Source: Entamoeba invadens IP1 (lineage: Eukaryota > Evosea > Mastigamoebida > Endamoebidae). From it: a DNA stretch of 64,000 nucleotides. The stretch covers positions 182,403 to 246,402 of the forward strand of contig NW_004191756.1 in assembly GCF_000330505.1 (NCBI RefSeq), read 5' to 3'. This document shows positions 9,968 to 20,668 of this stretch, one piece after another. A program made the translations under genes and the position numbers. The notes under the pieces were generated by a model. The model was not told the DNA's origin and made no database searches. It was given only the letters and a program-made list of their open reading frames with translations. Position 1 is the first letter of the stretch. Every line of letters begins with the position of its first letter.

Positions 9968-12944
9968 TCACTCTGTTCTCGACAAGATGAACGCCAATGT
10001 ATTCATTCTGTGGAACAACATCGAGAAGAATTGTGTCAGAGTCAAGGCAAGAGTCAAACACGTTGGAACAAGCATGAAAGAGAACGACATCCCAAATATT
10101 GTGAATTTGAATAATGAGTCGAGTACCATCAGACCAACAGAAAGACCAATCCAAAATGTCGATGCTATCAAAAAGATAACAGCTGTGCCAAATTGCGTTT
10201 TCCTTAACTGACTTTGCATCTTCTTCACATTTGTGACTTCACTCACAGTAAATCGGTCACTTCGCTCAAGGTAATTGTAGTTGGACTCTTTGGCTAATAT
10301 AAGCTTTTCAATTGCTTCGCCTTTTTGTTCTCGAGTACCCCAAGTTACGTCGTTCAAGTGGACTAACGAGTATATAATGAGAAGGATGTTTGTTGTTGGA
10401 ATAAGAAAGAATGTAATGACGCCCCCAAGTATCTTCTCGAACTCGGCATGGAGCAAAATGGTCACTGCGTATATCACAATGAGCAATCCACAAAAGAGTA
10501 AACTAATTGAAATCGTTGACACGGTTACACAACTGTAAACAATGTTCGCAACAACAAGGAGCATTTCAAACGCATAGAACCACTTCAATATATCAACTGT
10601 AATTATTTCAAACCGTGGTGATGGCTTGAACATTGTTATTATTTCTCTATTTGTCACATCAACACTCGTCATAAATGGATATCAAAACAAACACTATCAA
10701 GAAAAAGAGAGTCGGGCAGACGGCTAAAACAAAGGCAATAACCTCACAATATGGAATGTCGTTATTCACCAAAAACCCATAAACAAGAAGTAAAGTTGTT
10801 GCAGGGGTTGCGAATGTAGCGATGAAATTGATGAATGTATAAATCATGAAGAGAGTGTTGACTCGCTTGTTGTTCGTTTTAATTGTCATCCAGTTCTTTA
10901 CTATCATCGCGGTGTTCGCCCAAGTACTTGTCAACCATCTTCTCCGTTGATTAAAGAACTCCATCGTTGTTGTTGGACAGAAACTTTTGCTTTTTGTAAT
11001 GGAACAATACTTCAGCCACCACCCTCGCTCTACAAGTAAGTAGCTCATCCATCGATCTTCACCAAAGTTGTGTGTCAACACCCCCATTCCACTCTTTGGT
11101 TGTTCACAGTACTTTTCAAACACGTTAATGTCTTTCATGGACACGTCAAACACTGACTCAAGTCTCACTAACGTAAAACACCCAGGACAACACAAAACAG
11201 TACCCAATTCTTCCTCTGCAGTCTTTTGGAGCCAATGGCTCGTTGCGTATTCAAACTGTTGGTACTGCGCCCAAATACCTTTTCCGTCTGGGAAGACTCT
11301 CCCTGAAATTGCGCCACATCTTGGTTCTGCAGATATCTCTAGACACAACTTTTCCACAGAAGATGGCGAAAAGTACGTGTCTCCATCGGTAAATAGTACA
11401 AACGTGTTTTTCATTGGAAGGATCCGCTGTGCGTAGTTAAACAACACAAGCTGACTGTAACGCTTATTTCTCTTGATCTTTGAAGAATCTTTGAGGAAGA
11501 CGGTGATGGGGGTCGTGTTCTTGAAAGTCCCAAAGGCAACTGCGCCAAACCACTGTGTCTCGTACTCCAACTTGATTCGCTCTTGTTGTAAGAGTCTAAC
11601 AAGTTGGTCGACAAACAGATTGCAATGCAAGGTGGTTCCTTCCGTGCGACAGGCGTCATCAAAGACAATGCAGAAGTAGACGTGTCCTTTACTTTCTTCT
11701 TTCGAATCCAATTTGGTGAACGACTCAAGCAATCGCTCCATTTCCTTTTGGTTTTCGTGGTACATTGTCGCACAAACAATGATGTTCATTTGTTGGAACG
11801 TTGCTTCGTCCTTTACTGATGTCGTTGAATTTGATGTGTCATCCATTTGTCTGTTCAACAACAACGAGCTTTCTGGTGATATCACAGACACGTCTGGGAT
11901 AGTCCAAACATCTCTTGTTTTGGTCACGTACTGTGACTGGTTGATAATATGGAAGCACAAGAAGACTACTGAGAAGAACACACCAACAAAGCACGCCACA
12001 AACCACCAATCTGCGTCTCCGGCATAGAACGTACACATCCCATTTTCTATTTCACTGATTACATTCCAATGACACGTCAAAAGGTATATTAATAAGGATA
12101 GTACTGTTGAAAACAATAGTGGTAGTGTTGTCGTAGTTATGGGCATGAGTGCCTTCATTCCCCAAGTTGTCGTGTGGTGTAATATGAACGGTGCGATACA
12201 CACAATAACAACCGAGACGAGATAATCGGAATCGACCAACCAATACTCATTCTGGTTGATCGTATCAGTGAAATACACTAAATTGAACCCAACAATGATT
12301 GCAACCAGCTTCGTTAGTTCGCGAACAAAGCTCACCAAATTTCTGTGCTTGTCAAACTTTTTGTTTCTGTTCTGTTTCCAGAGAACAAGTGATCTCCAAT
12401 AGGGGACTATATTTAAAGTACACGCAACAACCATTTGCCAGTAGAACTCATAGTGCCACGAAATGACAACGACCGACGCCAGTGGAATAACAGCAAATAT
12501 CAGATTGAGGAATGACGACATTCGGCACTTTGAAAACGCCGGAATAATATAGAATAAGAAAGGGAGGAATGAAACAACGTCGAGATATAACAAGGTGATA
12601 TACTGTTGTGTGTTCTCGAAGAAATACACAAAGATGATCATCGCGATACCTTGGCTACCGCCTTCGACAATTCCACAGAGTAAATGTATTAGAATACTCT
12701 TCGTAAATATCTTCTCGTAGAACACTGCTCTGTAAAGAGCCCTGAATGCTAGTATCGAAGGTCCAAATGTGAGCATTACGAGGGATGGAGTTGCGGCGTC
12801 GTTTCGAATGAAGAGTTGTGTGATAATAAAAGATGCAGCCAATTTCTGGAACACCAAAAGAGCAGTATTTAATAATAACAGAGATAGAGAGATGAGTGAT
12901 TTCCCTGTCACTTTTTTGAACTTGAGATAACATGCCTTTGTCAT
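9968..12944 (-). CDS. CHS: Chitin synthase (spliced; two open frames joined by a 46-bp intron)
   Basis: Exon 1 is 12944-10693 and exon 2 is 10646-9968. The 46-bp intron (10692-10647) starts GTTTGT and ends ATAG; removing it joins codon GT|A in frame and gives 976 residues. The protein is an integral membrane family-2 glycosyltransferase that polymerises GlcNAc from UDP-GlcNAc. An N-terminal block of membrane helices (residues about 15-340) precedes the catalytic domain, with FTDGDTYF near residue 540, GEDRW at 628-632 and the product-binding QRRRW at 666-670. C-terminal helices follow. The WGTRE motif, typical of this family, sits at 853-857 and lies entirely in exon 2, which is the best proof that the two frames are one gene. 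In Entamoeba this enzyme makes the cyst wall, so expression during encystation is expected; no promoter motif was identified. Confidence 0.92.
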
Positions 12945-13163
12945 TAAAGTTGACTGTTTGGGTCTATGGAGTTTATCTAATAACTTATTATGTCAAGCCC
13001 TTCACTTTGCTGTATGTCTTTTTCTTTTCACGCACGCACGACGGAGATTGAGTGTTTTGTTTTTTGCAAGATACTTATTTTAGCTAATTGTAGAGGCATG
13101 TGTCATTTCTTTTTGCTAAGATTTTTACTACATCAAAAGAAAGTCAAAAAATCAATCAAATTG

Positions 13164-13733
13164 TCAATACTTTTTCTCAAATTTGGCAACCGCGGCCTCA
13201 ATGGCTGGTGTGATTGCGATCTTATCTTTATCTCCATATTTGATAATAAATTCTTTGAGTTGTTGTTTGAGAGCCACGTAGAGATCCTTTGCTAACAAAA
13301 GAGTTAACACGTTATTCTTATCCCTCAAATCGATGATGGACATGCCACCTTTAAACTCTTTCTTTTGCGCTTCACACTTCTCTTTGAGGCGATCTCTCTT
13401 GTTCTTTAAAGAGGTGTTGGCCTTGAAACTCGTGTTGACCTTTTCATTGAGGTTTTCAAGCTCTTCTTCGTCGCGACACACCCAATCAACTACACCGACA
13501 AAGATCTCTTCGTCAGTCAGCGCGCGGACATTTTTTAAGTTAACGCCAAATGTGTCCATACGCTCTTTCCAAAACATGGCTTGGTCAACAAATGGATTCT
13601 CTTTCACAAGTCGATGTGTTTTGCGGAGTTGACTCACGTGGATATCACGTTCGTCATTCCGTGTTTGACGACGTTCTTTGCGAGACGTTGGGTTGTCCTT
13701 TTGACACGCTGTGACGGGTGCTCTGCTGCTCAT
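13164..13733 (-). CDS. TMA16-like ribosome-assembly factor
   Basis: The protein has 189 residues and is basic and helical, with no membrane segment. Three stretches match what I know of the TMA16 family (translation machinery-associated 16): an N-terminal NPTSRKERRQ, a central acidic RDEEELENL at residues 87-95, and QKKEFKGGMSIIDLRDKNN at about 123-141. Their order and spacing agree with the yeast and human proteins, which bind pre-60S particles. The family usually has about 180-200 residues, so this copy is full length. The assignment rests on remembered family patterns and needs a profile search. The gene lies just upstream of chitin synthase on the same strand, with about 220 bp between them. 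Confidence 0.62.
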   Translation of the reverse strand: MSSRAPVTACQKDNPTSRKERRQTRNDERDIHVSQLRKTHRLVKENPFVDQAMFWKERMDTFGVNLKNVRALTDEEIFVGVVDWVCRDEEELENLNEKVNTSFKANTSLKNKRDRLKEKCEAQKKEFKGGMSIIDLRDKNNVLTLLLAKDLYVALKQQLKEFIIKYGDKDKIAITPAIEAAVAKFEKKY

Positions 13734-15337
13734 CAGGGTTTTCGAGTGTTTTTAGAGTTTTTTGTGTTAATTAATTTATTATAGTAAGTATAGTTTCGTT
13801 TGTCTATTGAGTCTTATTTTTTCAGTTTATGTTTTTTTATGATAATCATCACTGTGTTCTTATATTCATCAACAGTTAACTTAGAAGCTCAACAACAAAA
13901 TAAATAATAAAATGAATATAAAGGTTTGTTGCGAATGGGTTGAAAGAAGTGAGTTTCATAAAACAATGTAAATTGATGCAAATTGAGAGTTAAGTCACAT
14001 CAGAGGTTAACTCGTGGTATCTTTGATTCTATTCAAATGATTCACTATTTAACAAACAATAAAAATTTTTTAAAATATCTAATTTACCATTTGAATAGCA
14101 TGGAAGCAAACAAATATCAGAGTTTTGTAAATATATTAATAGATGAGTCTTTGAATAAAGACTTGTCTGAACTTAACCAAACCTCAGTATAATCATCGTT
14201 TTTAATTGTAAAAAAGTTCATTTGGGTTTTTCGCAATGACCTACAGCATACCAATCGTGTTGAAAAAAAGAAATATTATAAATTCTGCCATTCACCACTA
14301 TTTCAGACCAGACAGTCAAGATTTCAAAGTCACAACAACTCGGGGTTGTTAACTCCCTTTTCAATGTATAGTATTGTTAATAATTAATACTATTAAAATA
14401 ATAATTCGAAAGATATTTTCCACACCCCTATTCAAACAAGTAATCAAAGTTTAAAAGCTGTGGATTAAATAAATGATTTAATCTATAAAATTAATTAAAA
14501 TAATCTATAAAGTATAGGTGTGGTTTTTTATTTAAACAATTTAAATCCATCAACACTGAAAACATTCTTAAGGCAAATAATTATCGTTGGTCCATTCTAT
14601 TTTAGTTGTTATTTTTGATAATTTGAGCGGAATTTTTCGGGGAGTACACCTATTTAAAAAGGTTTTTGCTATCGGTCTTCGAACTTCTTCGATGATGAAA
14701 CTTTTTTTGTCTTCAAAAATGCATGCCAAAAATTCATTTGTTTGTTTTTACGAATTATTCTACTCATTCCTTGGGATTTCTTTCTCTTTCATGGACTTCT
14801 GGGATTATTTTTATTTAAAAAAGTCATCAACCATCACATCATTTTGGGTGAAGCAAAACAAACAATCTCGTTAATCAAAAACTGTTTTAAGAAGCAATGA
14901 AATCAATGAACATAAATTATAAGTATAGTTTGTTTTAATTATTAAAGAGTTAAAATGTTAAAAGCATTCCTGTTGAATGAATCCAAATATCTCATTTCTC
15001 CTTTTTTTCATTTCAATTTACGTAAAACGCATTGAAGTGATGATACTATTAAAATAGAAAAAACAACTAAATGATCGAATTTTGAATTGTGTTCTTTTTT
15101 TGTCAAATTTGCAAAATTTCCTTGTCAAACTGTCATTTTCGGTACTAAAATAACACGTCTTAACCAGAAACGAAAAGTGCAAATATTTTAAAAAACTCAG
15201 ATACCAAGAAAAGCAATCCCGATATATTAATTGTTATATTTGTCTATTTTCTTTGGTTTTGACATAAATAATACCCAATCTATTGATACAAAAATAGAAC
15301 AGTTATTTTACTAAATGACGTGTTTCAATGTGCTAAA
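13734..15337. other. Intergenic region, 1.6 kb
   Basis: This lies between two divergent genes (TMA16-like and RhoGAP) and so should contain both promoters. Two short open frames on the plus strand (13983-14192 and 14587-14874) start with TTG, have AT-biased codons and show no domain; I do not call them genes. No paired repeats were recognised. Confidence 0.5.
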
Positions 15338-16501
15338 ATGAAGAACTCAAAATCTTCATATCATATGTCTGCTTTACGCATCCCATCCATCTTACACTAC
15401 CTCGATCACAGCAATAAATTGGTGAAGAAAGTTGTTCGGATCGAACACAATGGCTCGACCCCACTCCTCTTTGTCGGAAGTAAGATAGTGCTCGACCTCC
15501 AAAGCTCAGTCATGTTAGTCTCCTTCGAATCGATCTTCCTCAGCCATGATCAAATGCGACTTGCGTTTAAAATAGTCTACGACAAAGAGTATATATTCGT
15601 CGCAATGAACAAAGTGGAAGCTGCTTTTTGGTACAAAGCCATAGCTCCACTGACTCACCCATATGGTGTTTTTGGGTATCCTTTAGAGATCGCGGTGAAA
15701 AAGTCTGGGTGGCGGGTCCCCCTTGTTGTGTATCGTGCCGTTGAATTTCTAAGAACGACAAAAGGCTATGAGCAGGAAGGGATCTTTCGAATGAATGGGA
15801 GTGTAGCGGAACTCAAAGTGTTACGCGAAATGGCGGATCAAGACAAGGACTTTATAATCAACCCGAAGCAAGACTCTATTATGATTGGACACTTCCTTAA
15901 GTATTACTTGAACCAAATGGTCGAACCTGTGATCCCATATGAAAAAGCAACACAATTCTCACAGCTGACTTCGAATGAAAACCCTAAAGCATTTATTATG
16001 AGTCTTTCCACAGAAACACAAGACACTTTGTGCTATTTACTCAAGTTTTTAAGAGAAGTTGCGCAATGCTCACAGAAGAATAAGATGACATTCCAGAACC
16101 TTTCACTGTGTTTTGCACTTGCTATATGTCGAGAGGAAACAAATGACAAAAATGAACAAATGTTATTCCCTTCCCATGTCATCAACTCCCTCTCGTTACT
16201 TCTCAATAGTTTTAATACCGTGTTCGATGAGATCATAGAGAGAAATGAACGATTTGGAAATGAACCGCCAAAGTATCCCGCATTCCAACCAATGGCACTC
16301 TTCCCCCTCAATATGGTGTTGTCCACAAATAGAACACCTATCACGAAACAAAGACTGTCGACTATGGTCCGACCCCCTCACGATCCGCGTAAAGACAAAC
16401 TCCGTCCACAGAGCACATTTTCGAAATTTGTGAAACGGATTTCGATGTCATTCACAGACTACCACAGTAAGAGCCTTGCGGGCTCCCCTGAAACAAAGTA
16501 G
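15338..16501 (+). CDS. RhoGAP with N-terminal PH-like domain
   Basis: The protein has 387 residues. The open frame begins at a GTG (15320), but the first ATG is at 15338. Residues about 12-105 look like a PH-type domain (strand-rich, ending AAFWYKAIAPL, the usual C-terminal PH helix). Residues about 118-305 are a RhoGAP domain: VPLVVYRAVEFLR, then GIFRMNGS with the arginine finger at R151, GHFLKYYLNQ and LPxx-type helices. The tail is Ser/Arg/Pro-rich. RhoGAPs switch off Rho/Rac GTPases that drive actin in phagocytosis and motility. The minus-strand gene at 38563-39813 has the same plan and is a paralogue. Confidence 0.9.
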   Translation: MKNSKSSYHMSALRIPSILHYLDHSNKLVKKVVRIEHNGSTPLLFVGSKIVLDLQSSVMLVSFESIFLSHDQMRLAFKIVYDKEYIFVAMNKVEAAFWYKAIAPLTHPYGVFGYPLEIAVKKSGWRVPLVVYRAVEFLRTTKGYEQEGIFRMNGSVAELKVLREMADQDKDFIINPKQDSIMIGHFLKYYLNQMVEPVIPYEKATQFSQLTSNENPKAFIMSLSTETQDTLCYLLKFLREVAQCSQKNKMTFQNLSLCFALAICREETNDKNEQMLFPSHVINSLSLLLNSFNTVFDEIIERNERFGNEPPKYPAFQPMALFPLNMVLSTNRTPITKQRLSTMVRPPHDPRKDKLRPQSTFSKFVKRISMSFTDYHSKSLAGSPETK

Positions 16502-16571
16502 TCGCTCTGTTTGGTACTTGTGTTATTTATTGTTTTTTGCTAGTTGAATTGAAAAGAACTGAAGAAACAAA

Positions 16572-18746
16572 TTAGTTGTGAAGAGACGCAGAACAGCCCT
16601 CTGTCTCACATAAGGAGCCGTCGTAGCATGCTTTGTGGTACTTCTTGTGACAGCAAGAACACTCCACCTCCATCACTCCATTTTTGCATATTTCACATTC
16701 TCCAAGCTCTTCACTCTTGACTAAAGAATGAAGAGGAACAGGAAGGTTGTAAGAGAACAACTCATTGTGTGCGAACATTAAACACGACGTTTGCATAGTA
16801 GAGAAGTCTGCACCGATACTAATACCATCGATTTTACCAATTTCGAGACGAACGTCTTCAATCATTGAATGAGACTTGTCTATTAAACCAAGACGATTAC
16901 GACCACAAAAGACAACAGAGTCTCCAACTCGACTGATTTGATTAGCCCCATAGCGCACAATCACAGTCTTCACCACTGCAAGTGAGAAGTCTAAAATTTG
17001 AATGACATTGACCATTGGCTGCGTGATGTATATCAGTGTGTTGTTAACTTCGATGTTTGAACCCCCAATGTATTTCGTTACAAAGTCTGTTCCGTCTTTT
17101 AAGTCAGTGCGGACTAATGTCGAATTTTTGACTGAGAATATCGAATTCTGCACAACTATTGGATTCTCTCCAATCGGAGTCTTTGATTGTCCAAGTTTTG
17201 TGAGTGTGTGATCTTTCACTGAGAAAAGGGAGTTGTCTGTCGTTTCGACTAGAACATCGCCATTCACTGAACTTTTGACAAACCGATGGAATTTGGGGAG
17301 TGAAAGCTTTGATAGTAATGCGCTTTTTGAAGGGGAATACCACTTAATTTTCCCATCAGTATAATACACCAAATTTCTTGTGTCTTCTGTGAGTTCAATT
17401 TTCTTCGAAGTTTCAATGACTTTTTGTTCCAACTTTTCTGATATGGAAATTAAACTACACTTCTTACTCTTTCCTTTACAGACACAAAATATCGTTTTTG
17501 CTATTTGCACCACCTGAACAATATCTTTATTTAAAGTCAGTTTTAAAGCCAATTTGCTTTCTTTTGGATTTTCACTCAATGTGTGTTCAAGTTTCTGTGT
17601 AATAGAAAAGGAGTGTGAATGTGTTTGCTGGGACGGGACTTCTTCTTTCGTTTCAGTCATTTTGGGTTCACTTTTCTTCACCTTTTCAGCCTTTTCATGT
17701 TGTTCGGTTTTTTCCACTGTACCCGGTTGAACTGCTTTCACCAAAACTCTTGTGGAGTTTCTATTTAACAAACTATTTGGAGGGAGAGTGATGCGCGATA
17801 ATTTCTTGTCGACGTTTTGTTCGATTTTTTGGAATTTGATTTTCCGTATTTTTTCTAAGACTTGAGGCTTTGAGAAGTTTTGAGTCAAAAGATCCTTTTC
17901 AAGCTTCGAGAAGTCTGTTGAGTTTGTTGATTCACTTGAAGTGCTTAGACTTGGACTTTTTGGTTGTAAAAAGTTTTCAATTCGCTTTTTGAGGTCTTCG
18001 ATTTCCTTTTGTTTTTCATTGAGCTGTTCGACGTTCTTTTGTTTACACTTCACGACTTCAAGTTCTTTCTCTTTCATCACCTTTTGTGTCTCTTCTTCGG
18101 CTTGTGACAATTTCTGGTTTGACTGTTCGAGCTTTGTTTCCAAAAGAGAAATCTTGAGTAAGTTGTCGTCGTGTAGCGAATTGGCGGAGTTGAAGACTTC
18201 AATGTTTTTGACCTTTCCGTTTTCAACAAAAAGTCGCAGAGATGCTTCGACTTGAGCGCATTTGGCACCAAAGATTTCACCTCTTTTGATGTCTTGAAGT
18301 TCTTCAATTGTTTTGTTATGACTCTTTTGTTCTTCTTCATAGCTATTTAACACCTCAGCATATTGCTTTGTAAGGTGGTCGTCACGTTGTTTCATCTCTT
18401 CTATAATCTCTTTGGAACTCACACAGAATTTCACCAACTTCTCTTTGTCTTGTTTTAAGTCTTCATTTTCCTCGGTCATGTTTAACATCATTTTCTTCAT
18501 TGCCCCAAACTTGTTGTAAAAGTCTTCTAAGATATAATTGTATGCAGATCTGTAAATATCAATCAGTTCTTTATCACTATAATTTGATTCGTCGAATGTG
18601 TCCGAAGCAATTAAATATGAGTTCGCTTTACCCTCCTCAATGGAGTCTTCGGAAGAACTTGTGGAGTAACTCTCCGTTGCTTCAGAACTATACGATTCCT
18701 CGCACTCGCTTGTGTGTGTGGGGTTCTCATCATTTTTCTCACTCAT
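16572..18746 (-). CDS. Coiled-coil protein with a C-terminal RING-like zinc motif
   Basis: The protein has 724 residues in one exon. Residues 1-45 are acidic and Ser-rich. Residues about 55-270 are a long coiled coil with an interruption near 165-190. A Ser/Thr-rich linker follows. Residues about 400-670 contain repeated short beta strands (for example NSLFSVKDHTLTKLG, TLIYITQPMVNVIQILD) that could form a beta-propeller. The last 45 residues hold paired cysteines and histidine in the order CEIC, CSCCHKKYHKAC, C, C, fitting a RING- or PHD-like zinc site. The arrangement (propeller-like region plus C-terminal zinc site) recalls vesicle-tethering or ubiquitin-ligase subunits, but I cannot name a family. 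The 3' end converges on the RhoGAP gene about 70 bp away. Confidence 0.75.
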   Translation of the reverse strand: MSEKNDENPTHTSECEESYSSEATESYSTSSSEDSIEEGKANSYLIASDTFDESNYSDKELIDIYRSAYNYILEDFYNKFGAMKKMMLNMTEENEDLKQDKEKLVKFCVSSKEIIEEMKQRDDHLTKQYAEVLNSYEEEQKSHNKTIEELQDIKRGEIFGAKCAQVEASLRLFVENGKVKNIEVFNSANSLHDDNLLKISLLETKLEQSNQKLSQAEEETQKVMKEKELEVVKCKQKNVEQLNEKQKEIEDLKKRIENFLQPKSPSLSTSSESTNSTDFSKLEKDLLTQNFSKPQVLEKIRKIKFQKIEQNVDKKLSRITLPPNSLLNRNSTRVLVKAVQPGTVEKTEQHEKAEKVKKSEPKMTETKEEVPSQQTHSHSFSITQKLEHTLSENPKESKLALKLTLNKDIVQVVQIAKTIFCVCKGKSKKCSLISISEKLEQKVIETSKKIELTEDTRNLVYYTDGKIKWYSPSKSALLSKLSLPKFHRFVKSSVNGDVLVETTDNSLFSVKDHTLTKLGQSKTPIGENPIVVQNSIFSVKNSTLVRTDLKDGTDFVTKYIGGSNIEVNNTLIYITQPMVNVIQILDFSLAVVKTVIVRYGANQISRVGDSVVFCGRNRLGLIDKSHSMIEDVRLEIGKIDGISIGADFSTMQTSCLMFAHNELFSYNLPVPLHSLVKSEELGECEICKNGVMEVECSCCHKKYHKACYDGSLCETEGCSASLHN

Positions 18747-19166
18747 TTTGATATTATTATTTTTCTCTTCTTTTTTAATTTCTATTTTAATTCAAACTAA
18801 ATTTATGTGTATTATAAATATGGTATGCCTAATCACTTAAGTATCACTCAACACAAATACCAAATTTTATTACATTATGGACTGTATTTAAGTAATTATA
18901 AAAGGAATAAATAGGGCTAGTCGCTGTTTATTTGAAATATTTTTTTTAAATTAATTCATTTCAAAAAAAACACGAAATAATAGAATCCAAACATCATTAT
19001 TCATTGATGCCACCGTTCATTTCAAAAGGCGCAAATTTGTCTTTTTATACCATTGGCCATCATATTAACTTTACTATTTTACCAATAGTCAAGAAATGCA
19101 AAAACGGTGTGAATCGTGTTTAGTATAACATCAAACCCTAATAACAAAACACCCACAATCAATTGT
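18747..19166. other. Divergent intergenic region (shared promoter space)
   Basis: These 420 bp lie between the start codons of the coiled-coil/zinc protein (minus) and the TTC4-like gene (plus). A GTATTTAAG word near 18890 resembles the Entamoeba TATA-like core element, but its distance to either start codon makes its role unclear. The plus-strand open frame extends back to a GTG at 19116, before the ATG. Confidence 0.4.
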
Positions 19167-20132
19167 ATGAGCAACACCTCTGCCCAGCCTGCCGAATCAA
19201 AACCCGTCGAAAAGAAAACCGACGAAATCCCATGGGAAGAAGACCCATTTTTTGCCACTGAAATGCCAGAAGGAGGGAACGCTATGTTTGACGCTTTGGC
19301 TGCTTTAAAATACGAAGGCACACCCGACGAACAAGCCACCAATTTTCGAGACCATGGAAATGAGTTGTTTCAAGTTGGTCGTTATAAAGACGCTGCCATC
19401 TGCTACACCGATGGTATTCAAGCCAAACCAACAGACATTGCTCTCTTTGGTGCGCTCTATGCGAACAGAGCAGCGTGTCAATTGAAATTAGAGAACTATG
19501 GACGAGCGTATGAAGACGCATCCGAGTCTTTGAAACTGGTTCCCAACAACATCAAGTGCTATTACCGAATGGCGACTGCAAAAACACGGTTACATCAATA
19601 CGACGAAGCGCTTGTGTGTATCGACCTTGGTCTTAACTTGAATAAGACCAACGCCGACTTACTCAAACTTCGTACGTTCTGCGTTGAGATGAAGAAACGG
19701 ACCGCTGTCGAGAAACCGCAACCAAAGAACTATGAGAACTTTTTGGCCAAGAAAGGTATCACACAGAAGAAGTTTGATCTCATGAATGACATGAGTGTCT
19801 ATATGCCACTTTACATCAATTACGACAAACAAAGCGGATTCTTAAAATTCCCTCTTATCGTGTTATATCCACAAGACGATCAAAGCGATTGCTTGAGAGA
19901 CTGTTCGTCAGATACACTTCTCCGTGACATTCTTTACACTTTGATGGAAGACGGACTCCCTTGGGACAAGAAAAAGAGATACAACCCAGAAACGTGCGTC
20001 GTTTGCGTCCAACAGAAAGATAGTGAAGAGCAGGTCATCGTACCAAAAGAAGCTAAAATGTTTAATTTGCTAAAGAACTATGGAGTCCTCTTCAAAACAG
20101 CGGCATTTGTGTACGTCTTCCCTAAAAACTGA
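19167..20132 (+). CDS. TTC4/Cns1-like TPR co-chaperone
   Basis: The protein has 321 residues, starting at the first in-frame ATG (19167); the open frame reaches a GTG 51 bp upstream. The N terminus carries the family signature in order: an acidic IPWEEDPFF, ALAALKYEGTPDEQA and FRDHGNELF at residues about 60-68. Three TPR repeats follow to about residue 170 (ANRAACQLKLENYGRAYEDA is the second). The remaining 150 residues form a separate C-terminal domain, as in yeast Cns1 and human TTC4. Family members bind Hsp90/Hsp70 tails through the TPRs and help fold translation factors. Length and order are those expected. Confidence 0.85.
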   Translation: MSNTSAQPAESKPVEKKTDEIPWEEDPFFATEMPEGGNAMFDALAALKYEGTPDEQATNFRDHGNELFQVGRYKDAAICYTDGIQAKPTDIALFGALYANRAACQLKLENYGRAYEDASESLKLVPNNIKCYYRMATAKTRLHQYDEALVCIDLGLNLNKTNADLLKLRTFCVEMKKRTAVEKPQPKNYENFLAKKGITQKKFDLMNDMSVYMPLYINYDKQSGFLKFPLIVLYPQDDQSDCLRDCSSDTLLRDILYTLMEDGLPWDKKKRYNPETCVVCVQQKDSEEQVIVPKEAKMFNLLKNYGVLFKTAAFVYVFPKN

Positions 20133-20668
20133 AATATTCAAATACTTTACTATAAGTATGGTTTGATATACTATTTAATTATGACTTTTGAGGGTGGTGT
20201 TTTGTTCGAATTATTGGTTTCAAGTGTCTCTTTATAGTTTTTCATAGTTCATTAAACTATATTTTGTCGTTTTTTTATCAAAAAAAAAAAAGGTTGTTTA
20301 AAAAATTCCAATAAAACCACCAGAAATTAAATTTCATTTTCGAAAACTTTTTTGCTATTTAATTGGCCGATTTTCTGGGGATTTTGGACAAACCAAAAGA
20401 AACACCTCAGCGATTCAGTTCGATTTTTTTGTTTTTGGAAACAAAGCTATTTAAAATTAAAAAATAACTATATCAATGATAAATCCCAACAAAAACAAAA
20501 GGAGTTGATTTGTTCTTTTTGGTATAAACGATGGTGAGATTCTATTTAGAAAACAATATCAGATAAGAATAATTCTTAATAGTATAAATGCTAAAGAGTG
20601 GTGGAATGAGAGCTGTTAAAAGATTTGTCTAAAATTTCAACTTGAAAAACTTGAAACTAGAAGAAAAG
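20133..20668. other. Intergenic region, 536 bp
   Basis: The stretch is AT-rich, with a poly-A run near 20280-20292. The only longer open frame is short and compositionally non-coding. It holds the 3' flank of the TTC4-like gene and the promoter of the LIM gene. Confidence 0.5.

Noticed and set aside
9968..10672. Separate 234-residue membrane protein downstream of chitin synthase
   Set aside because: It carries the WGTRE motif of chitin synthase, its Met lies inside a clear GTTTGT...ATAG intron, and splicing restores the frame.
14587..14874. A 95-codon plus-strand frame between the TMA16-like and RhoGAP genes
   Set aside because: It starts with TTG, its composition matches the intergenic DNA and no motif is visible.
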